Position numbers and translations under genes: made by a program
The notes under the pieces: model-generated
What the model was told of the DNA's origin: nothing
The model's input: the letters and a program-made list of their open reading frames with translations, nothing else
Databases searched by the model: none
Shown here: one piece after another, positions 58,901 through 64,000 of the stretch
Layout of the letters: each line of letters opens with the position of its first letter
Numbering within the stretch: the first letter of the stretch is position 1
Source of the DNA: Microglena sp. YARC
Taxonomy: Eukaryota > Chlorophyta > Chlorophyceae > Chlamydomonadales > Chlamydomonadaceae
Reading direction: 5' to 3'
Length of the DNA: 64,000 nucleotides
Assembly (NCBI GenBank): GCA_022414725.1
Contig: CM039462.1
Location: 119,578,470-119,642,469 of the forward strand

Positions 58901-59255
58901 CAACGATGAGTTCGTGTACGGCTACAACGGCAGCATCTGGAATGAAACCACTGACAAGGATGTGGACCATGACGTGGAGGTGGTGGGCTGGGGTGAGGAG
59001 AATGGCGTCAAGTTTTGGAATGTGAGGAATTCTTGGGGGACCTACTGGGGCAGACTTGGGTTCTTCAGGCTTGAGAGGGGTGACAATGCAAACCAGGTGG
59101 AGGCAGGAGATTGTTGGTACGCGGACCCTGACTTCGACATGGAGTTGGAGGTGACTGGGGGGGATTTGATTGGCTCCATGGATGGACTCAAGCCCAAGCC
59201 ACATACCGATGACGATGACGTAAGTAAGATGGTCCTCAAGACTGAGTCTATCTAA
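55982..59255 (+). CDS. cathepsin Z (X)-like papain-family cysteine protease, four exons, 357 residues
   Basis: Exons 55982-56357, 56510-56724, 57853-57928 and 58849-59255; all junctions are GT/AG and phases fit. Signal peptide residues 1-21 (MNTVILVSALCLAACLQGAS A). A short proregion (~22-56) lacks the Cys of the animal cathepsin X propeptide. HIPQYCGSCF (76-85) contains the HIP mini-loop that distinguishes cathepsin X, oxyanion Gln79 and catalytic Cys84; the usual Trp after the Cys is Phe. GCNGGD follows. Catalytic His263 is in DHDVEVVGWG and Asn283 in VRNSWG, so the triad is complete. The family are lysosomal or secreted carboxypeptidases. The catalytic domain ends near CWYADP (~315), where human cathepsin Z also ends; ~40 acidic residues extend it (see 59220-59587). 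The start at 55982 gives the best signal peptide. Confidence 0.88.
56358..56509 (+). other. intron 1 of the protease gene
   Basis: Begins GTAGGC, ends CCGCTGCAG; very C-rich pyrimidine tract. Phase 1, splitting Gly126. Confidence 0.85.
56725..57852 (+). other. intron 2 of the protease gene
   Basis: Starts GTGCGC and ends GCTGTTTACAG, phase 0. It holds a (TG)n/G-rich run at 56765-56828 and the 32-bp tandem repeat listed next. No coding sequence recognised. Confidence 0.8.
57483..57830. repeat. 32-bp tandem repeat in intron 2, ~11 copies
   Basis: Unit CATCATGCCTTTCACCACAC plus GATATCACACTG. The 32-bp period drifts through all frames without stops, explaining the FTTRYHTASCLS-type open frames. 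It ends ~20 bp before the branch/acceptor region of exon 3. Confidence 0.95.
58392..58626. repeat. inverted repeat inside intron 3
   Basis: GCAGCAGCTTCTAGGCAGCT (left, 58409-58428) pairs with AGTTGCCTAGAAGCTGCTGC (right, ~58595-58614), part of ~35-bp arms (58392-58431 and 58592-58626). Could be a small MITE or a structured intron segment. Confidence 0.75.
58661..58848 (+). pseudogene. duplicated decoy copies of the start of exon 4, with in-frame stop
   Basis: 58739-58812 repeats the true exon 4 start: after TGCTGCAG| it reads GMMSEILHYGPITCIITTTN then KKFA and TAA. The true exon starts 110 bp later (58849) after TGTCGCAG|. A third, 5'-truncated unit lies at 58661-58737. If the decoy acceptor were used, translation would stop after ~23 codons and lose the catalytic His and Asn, so it could act as a poison exon or simply be a dead duplicate. 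Confidence 0.8.
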
Positions 59256-59587
59256 CTCCATCTCTCAGATGGAGATAGATTGGTTTGATGGCCTGAAGCA
59301 TAAGCCACATTCCTATGATGATGACGTGACTAAGATAGCCCTCAAGACTGAGTCCATCTAACTCCATCTCTCAGCTGAAGATAGATTGGTCGGATGACCT
59401 TGTGGCCAAGCCACATTCTGATGATGATGATGTGACCAAGATGGCCCTCAAGACTGAGTCCATCCAACTACATCTGAGATGGGAGGTGACTAGGGGGGAT
59501 TTGACCGGATCCATGGATGGGCACAAGCCTAATTCCGAAGATAATGATGTGTCAGAGATGACCCTTGTAACCGTGTCCATCTCTTGA
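59220..59587 (+). CDS. tandem C-terminal modules of the protease; possible alternative terminal exons
   Basis: The last ~100 bp of coding sequence is repeated: module A within exon 4 to 59255, B 59269-59361, C and D 59375-59587. Modules share KPH...DDDV.K..LKTESI. Module A contains GTAAGTAAG at 59220, a strong donor in phase 0. B and C each follow CTCCATCTCTCAG, with phase-0 continuation. Splicing 59219 to 59375 would read 70 codons to TGA at 59587, giving 416 residues; splicing to 59269 would end at 59361. In C the TAA of A and B is CAA, so C-D stays open. Whether this is splicing or decay needs RNA evidence. Confidence 0.5.
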
Positions 59588-59605
59588 GGCGTTATTCCTT
59601 TCATG

Positions 59606-59611
59606 AATAAA
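59606..59611 (+). terminator. AATAAA poly(A) signal of the protease gene
   Basis: AATAAA lies 19 bases after the TGA at 59587 and ~350 after the first stop at 59255. It sits inside a minus-strand fragment of dispersed repeat C (TTTTTATTCATGAAAGGAAT), so the signal may derive from a repeat. Confidence 0.5.
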
Positions 59612-59624
59612 AAGTGATCTAGGT

Positions 59625-60160
59625 GTAAGCTCTCTACGCGGATCAGACAGTTCCGCTGCTTGGTCAGGTCTCTATTAACGGTCCATAGCTGTTCTTGTTT
59701 TCCCCAGTTTTTTCCCTTACTCACGAAAGTCTAGGTTTGATCAGATGTGCCCTGTCCTGCAACCCTCCTTGTAAAAATAACTATGAAGATGATGCTGAAA
59801 ATAGTTGGTTTATTTCCTCCCCCTTTGATGGTGACGTTCCCCAGCTGCTACCCAAACGGTTCCCTTACACCCTTCTAGGCTTTATACCTCTTCCACCCGC
59901 TATGTGAAACAGATACCCAAGATCCAAAACAGTGACCCCGTGTTTTTAAGTTGTGGAAGGAATTTCACTTCAGGACGCGGGTTTCCCGGGCACAAACCAG
60001 CGATTCAGTTTGGATGGCGTTGCCACTCTTACAAAAAAGTAGACGCACTGATATAGAGCCCTATATATATTGCGTATGATTCGGTTGCAAAAGCGAAAGT
60101 TTTCTAACCGTGTATATTTTGTGTTACTGAACTACTGAGCCGTTGTTGGTTTACTAATCT
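59625..60160. other. no gene; dispersed repeat C copy
   Basis: Repeat C lies at ~59950-60045 (GGAAGGAATTTCACTTCAGG ... GATTCAGTTTGGATGGCGTT). The rest is unassigned. Confidence 0.6.
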
Positions 60161-60164
60161 CCGT

Positions 60165-60385
60165 TCAAGAAATGGCTCAATGGCTGAGCTCCTTGAATGG
60201 CTGAGGTGCCAGGTTCGAATCCCCACAGGTGTGCCTCAGTGTTCGCAGTCGCTATCAACCGCCATAGTAGCAGCCCGTTCCATACCGCCCTAAGACAAGG
60301 CTCCCTTGATACCACACCCCACCATGCGTTATCATTACTTTGGGTGTACTCCATATTGGGCAACCAGCATATTGTAATACAGACA
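60165..60385 (+). mobile_element. tRNA-derived SINE, copy 1
   Basis: A-box-like TGGCTCAATGG at 60173-60183 and B-box GGTTCGAATCC at 60212-60222, the internal RNA polymerase III promoter of tRNA-derived SINEs. The body shares TCGCTATCAACCGCCATAGT, AGCAGCCCGTTC, GACAAGGCTCCCTTGATACC and GCGTTATCATTACTTT with the two copies below. Confidence 0.8.
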
Positions 60386-60910
60386 AGGCAAGGATGTGCC
60401 CTCTCTCCCTCCTCTCCCCCCACGTTCCCCCAAAGTTCTGTCCGTTAATCAAGTATCACAGTGTGTGTGTGTGTGTGTGGGGGGGGGGGTCGAATTGGAA
60501 GACGGTGAACAGCCCAGAGTTGGCTTAACACAACTTCGAAAATTGAAACATATAACGAGCTGCTACCGGACGTGAGATTAAGGGAACCCTCCCGATTGCA
60601 TGCATGTGTACATACTGGGAGAACGGCTACCATGTTGGATTTATTTGGTTTCGCAAACCCTCTGCGCCTGAGCTTAAACTATCGCGCCACAGCAAGGAGG
60701 GAAGTTCTCTACCTCTTCCATGGTGGCGAGTCTAAAATTTGTGAACATGGCCAGGGCTTGAACCGCAACACAAATTCGTTTTATTATTGAAAGGATTTTC
60801 AACCCATATTTCTTCGCCTGTCTTTGTGATAATCCTTAAACAAAAAAATGGGGACAAGCGCTCCCTGAAGTGAGACTCTTTCCATTATAAACATTATCAC
60901 TCAGTGTTAT
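60386..60910. other. no gene; repeat fragments
   Basis: (TG)n and G run at 60461-60489, a fragment of the GACGGTGAACAGCCCAG repeat near 60500, and a partial repeat C end at 60776-60800. Confidence 0.55.
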
Positions 60911-60917
60911 CCCGTTT

Positions 60918-61222
60918 TGTCGTTGGTTCGATGGTTCAGCTCATTGAACGATGAAGATCCGGGGTTCGAATCCCAGCGGGTGCGCTTCAGTGTTTTTGGT
61001 CGCTGTCAACAACCATGGTAGCTTTGTCCAGGTAAAGTAGCAGCCCGTTCTCTACTGCCGTAAGACAGGGCTCCCTTAATACCACAACCCCTCCAGTCGT
61101 TATCAGTACTTTTTTAATCACTGTGGAGAATTGGATGCTGGGCCTGGCAGGCGCAACACCATCTTTCCCTCAATGCTTAAGTCCCTATAGCCTATTTGGC
61201 TACCCCTGGAGTGTAACAACTA
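60918..61222 (+). mobile_element. tRNA-derived SINE, copy 2, ending in the repeat A tail
   Basis: A-box-like ATGGTTCAGCTC (60931) and B-box GGTTCGAATCC (60963-60973); body GTCGCTGTCAACAACCATGG, AGCAGCCCGTTCTCTACTGC, GACAGGGCTCCCTTAATACC. It runs without a break into CCTATAGCCTATTTGGCTAC and CCCTGGAGTGTAACA, so the repeat A tail may be the SINE's own 3' end. Confidence 0.8.
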
Positions 61223-61351
61223 ACATACATTTAGATGCCAGGTTGCAAGCAAGAAAAGGCAGTGCTGGGGGGGCTTTCCTTTGTAGTGCTAGAGTGGCTT
61301 GGCTTGGCTTGGCTTTAGGTGGCAGGTTGCAAGCAAGAAAAGGCAGTGCAG

Positions 61352-61546
61352 CAGGGTACTACAAAGCGCGCGCGGCAGCGCGATTTTGCGCACGCTTTTT
61401 GAGCCCCACTGCGCGTTACGCGCAGTTTTTTCAACCCCCTGTGGGCGCAGCGAGCAATTTGAGCGCTTTTTGCACTATAAAACGCTGAGAAATTTGACGT
61501 TCGTGCGCTTTCAGCGCTGACCAATTTGACAAAATGTAGTACCCTG
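61352..61546. mobile_element. hAT-type MITE, 195 bp, second copy (inverted)
   Basis: Perfect 12-bp terminal repeats CAGGGTACTACA and TGTAGTACCCTG. Flanks are CAGTGCAG (61344-61351) and AAGTGCAG (61547-61554), an 8-bp duplication with one mismatch. Same length and same interior as 31114-31308 but in reverse orientation. Confidence 0.85.
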
Positions 61547-61584
61547 AAGTGCAGAAGGAACAAAACAGGTATGCAACAAGGTAA

Positions 61585-61775
61585 TGATAACGCCTGGTGG
61601 GGCGTGGTGTTAAGGGAGCCCGTCGTACGCGGGTGGGGAGCGGTCTCCTACCTCAACTGGACAAGCTACCATCGCGGTTGACGACGACCTGCAACGCCAA
61701 GAGCGACCGAAGGGGGAGTCGAACCCCCGACTCTTCCTCCTCAAGCGATCTGGTCTACCACTAGACCATTGTATA
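61585..61775 (-). mobile_element. tRNA-derived SINE, copy 3
   Basis: On the minus strand: A-box TGGTCTAGTGG (61758-61768), B-box GGTTCGACTCC (61714-61724), then CGCTCTTGGCGTTGCAGGTC, GTCAACCGCGATGGTAGCTT, GGGCTCCCTTAACACCACGC and GGCGTTATCATTACC. The head is the most tRNA-like of the three, but its ends cannot form an acceptor stem, so it is not a tRNA gene. Confidence 0.8.
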
Positions 61776-61789
61776 TCACTGAAAGGGGC

Positions 61790-62466
61790 TAGGTATGCAA
61801 CATATATACATACATACATGTGGATAGACAGAACAATACACGGCGAACAAAGCAACTTAAGCCTAAAATAAATGAGTGAATCCTGGAGTGCTCCCGCTGA
61901 TAAGACCTGGCCTATACTTCCGCTGCCCATGGTGTACCGGCTCAAGAAGCAGACGATAGTCTTATTGACACTACACCATGGGTCTCCAGGTTGAAAGTAA
62001 GGTAAGCAAGGCAAGGCATACAACCAACCGAGGTTTCCAGGATCCAGAATCAAACATACTAGCTTACTTACATTCATACATACATACATACATACATACA
62101 TAAAATGCCCTTGCACTTGCTTACTCTGCTCAAGAGTTTGGTCTAGTAGCAAACATAGTCCCTGAGTGTCACTGTCGTAGAACGGACAATATCCCAGAAT
62201 AAATATAGATGTATAATAGTACGCCTTATTACAAGGTGTGGGGTGAAGGGGGCCAGCCCGTTTGCTTGCGATGGGGCCAACCACCAGCATACCCCTGTGG
62301 AAGTACGTATTTGTACAGTCCAGGGGTAGCCAAATAGGCTAAAGAGACCTGTCCACAGGTAGTCAGCAACCTGACTGGATATAGGCAACGTAATCAAACC
62401 AAACCAAGCCATCTCTTCCCCAGACGCGACAAAGATAGTGGTCCAGCCCGCCCTGCCGTTCCAATG
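61790..62466. other. no gene; repeat A copy on the minus strand
   Basis: CATACATACA runs at 61805-61820 and 62075-62103, and the repeat A signature in reverse (TACAGTCCAGGGGTAGCC) at ~62310-62327. Confidence 0.6.
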
Positions 62467-63400
62467 GGTGCCCACCTCCTGGGGTGAAAAGCAAGGGCAG
62501 TTGGCTTGGCACCAAACTGGCCAGGCCTAGGTCGCTGCTTAGAGTAAGGGGTCCCACCTCCTGGGATGAAAAGCAAGGGCAGTTGGCTTGGCACCAAACT
62601 GGCCAGGCCTAGGTCGCTGCTTAGAGTAAGGGGTCCCACCTCCTGGGATGAAAAGCAAGGGCAGTTGGCTTGGCACCAAACTGGCCAGGCCTAGGTTGCT
62701 GCTTAGAGTAAGGGGTCCCACCTCCTGGGATGAAAAGCAAGGGCAGTTGGCTTGGCACCAAACTGGCCAGGCCTAGGTCGTTGCTTAGAGTAAGGGGTCC
62801 CACCTCCTGGGATGAAAAGCAAGGGCAGTTGGCTTGGCACCAAACTGGCCAGGCCTGGGTCGCTGCTTTGAGTAAGGGGCCCAAACCTCCTGGGGTGAAA
62901 AGCAAGGGCAGTTGGCTTAGCACCAAACTGGCCAGGCCTGGGGCGCTGCTTTGAGTAAGGGGTCCCACCTCCTGAGGTGAAAAGCAAGGGCAGTTGGCTT
63001 AGCACCAAACTGGCCAGGCCTGGGGCGCTGCTTTGAGTAAGGGGTCCCACCTCCTGGGGTGAAAAGCAAGGGCAGTTGGCTTGGCACCAAACTGGCCAGG
63101 CCTGGGTCGCTGCTTTGAGTAAGGGGTCCCACCTCCTGGGGTGAAAAGCAAGGGCAGTTGGCTTACCACCAAACTGGCCAGGCCTGGGTCGCTGCTTTGA
63201 GTAAGGGGTCCCACCTCCTGGGGTGAAAAGCAAGGGCAGTTGGCTTGGCACCAAACTGGCCAGGCCTGGGTTGCTGCTTTGAGTAAGCTTGGGGTCCCAC
63301 CTCCTGGGGTGAAAAGCAAGGGCAGTTGGCTTGGCACCAAACTGGCCAGGCCTGGGGCGCTGCTTTGAGTAAGCTTGGGGTCCCACCTCCTGGGGTGAAA
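62467..63400. repeat. 82-bp minisatellite, ~12 copies
   Basis: Unit GGGGTCCCACCTCCTGGGGT, GAAAAGCAAGGGCAGTTGGC, TTGGCACCAAACTGGCCAGG, CCTGGGTCGCTGCTTTGAGT, AA. The copies differ at few positions. Minus frames stay open (e.g. 62703-63461) because the unit has no stops in any minus frame and its 82-bp length shifts phase. The right-hand edge continues into TCCTTTCAAATAAAAAGAG, the reverse of the repeat C start. Confidence 0.95.
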
Positions 63401-63477
63401 ATCCTTTCAAATAAAAAGAGTTCTCCTCATGCCCTCTGTAGTCGGGTCTAGTAGTGAACATACCAGGTTGTTTTTCA

Positions 63478-64000
63478 GAAATCTGAAATAAAAAACACTG
63501 ATAATGAGTCCAGGGTGATGATCACCGTTTCATTGATGTCATCTAATGCCGTTTTGGCTAAACTAGTCAGAAATGTCCTCCCACATCCCACACACCCACC
63601 CCCGACCCCCCTGGGCTACGCAATAATCCTGGAATCAGGCTTTAGTAGCCCAAGTAGCTGCTCAACCTGGCCTACAGAATCTGAAATAAATGACACTGAT
63701 GAGGAGCCCAGGGTGAAGATCACCGTTTGGCATGGCTCAGGCTAAACTAATCAGAAATGGCCCCCCAACCCCATATACCCCCGCCCCCCCTGGGCTACGC
63801 AATAATCCTGGCATCAGGCTTGAGTAGCCCAAGTAGCTACTCAGCCTGGCCTACAGAAATCTGAAATAAAAACACTGATGAGGAGCCCAGGGTGAAGATC
63901 ACCGTTTCGTGATCTGTGATCGGTGGTTGATGTCATACCATGCAGTTTTTGGCGGAGTCCCCTCTTCTGGGTGGCGGGAGCCCCCAGGGTTACCCATTTG
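63478..64000. repeat. ~180-bp tandem repeat, ~2.7 copies, to the window edge
   Basis: AATCTGAAATAAA...ACACTGAT.A.GAG.CCAGGGTGA starts units near 63480, 63678 and 63857; CTGGGCTACGCAATAATCCT and AGTAGCCCAAGTAGCT are shared. The last unit diverges after ~63950. Confidence 0.85.

Noticed and set aside
61690..61775. Functional tRNA gene on the minus strand
   Set aside because: A and B boxes and a T-arm-like stem are present, but there is no matching acceptor stem, and the downstream body matches the other SINE copies.
62703..63461. 252-codon repeat protein on the minus strand
   Set aside because: Stop-free 82-bp minisatellite shifting frame every unit; no start, promoter or splice context.

Overview
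This is eukaryotic nuclear DNA: spliced genes with canonical GT/AG introns, TATA boxes, an AATAAA signal, tRNA-derived SINEs, LTR retrotransposons, DNA-transposon MITEs and long microsatellites. The species cannot be fixed from the sequence. A cathepsin Z-type protease (a family known from animals and many protists, not from land plants), chromodomain LTR elements and KDZ transposase remains would suit a large, repeat-rich algal or other protist genome, but an animal is not excluded. Most of the window is repeats, and only two genes are well supported.

Layout. 1-7960 is mostly a ~1.55-kb macrosatellite in five copies, each carrying a block of ~27-bp hairpin-forming subrepeats. A 1000-N gap follows (7961-8960). 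8961-23099 is a head-to-tail array of one gag-type LTR retrotransposon (period ~5.02 kb; LTRs at 13130, 18181 and 22854). No protease, RT or integrase was recognised in it. The first ~20 kb is dense with single-base indels, as in unpolished long reads; the third copy is cleaner and keeps a 448-codon ORF. 23715-27130 is a complete-looking but internally deleted and apparently rearranged chromovirus on the minus strand: two 318-bp LTRs with 2 differences and an ACTAC target duplication.

27.1-48 kb is gene-poor. It holds a GAT microsatellite, a hAT-type MITE with a perfect 8-bp target duplication (31114-31308), fragments of a minus-strand KDZ-type transposase (32787-33700, perhaps also 41164-41640), a 2.6-kb minisatellite, two elements with TAA/TTA target duplications and good terminal inverted repeats (41668-42307, 43021-44226), and a possible hAT transposase relic.

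48.2-50.4 kb holds a small two-exon gene on the minus strand that simple ORF calling misses. It encodes an 86-residue secreted protein with a signal peptide and five N-glycosylation sequons; a ~67-bp tandem repeat fills its intron. 50.9-51.9 kb is a decayed LINE 3' end. 54.7-55.2 kb holds two phase-compatible exons of an unidentified minus-strand gene. 55.9-59.6 kb is a four-exon cathepsin Z-like cysteine protease on the plus strand with an intact Cys/His/Asn triad, a duplicated decoy exon carrying an in-frame stop, and a C-terminal extension built of tandem modules that could be spliced alternatively.

59.9-64 kb is a dense cluster of dispersed repeats: three tRNA-derived SINE copies, a second hAT-type MITE, an 82-bp minisatellite whose monomer resembles the end of a dispersed repeat family, and a ~180-bp tandem repeat. 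No operon-like organisation, rRNA, functional tRNA or CRISPR was found.
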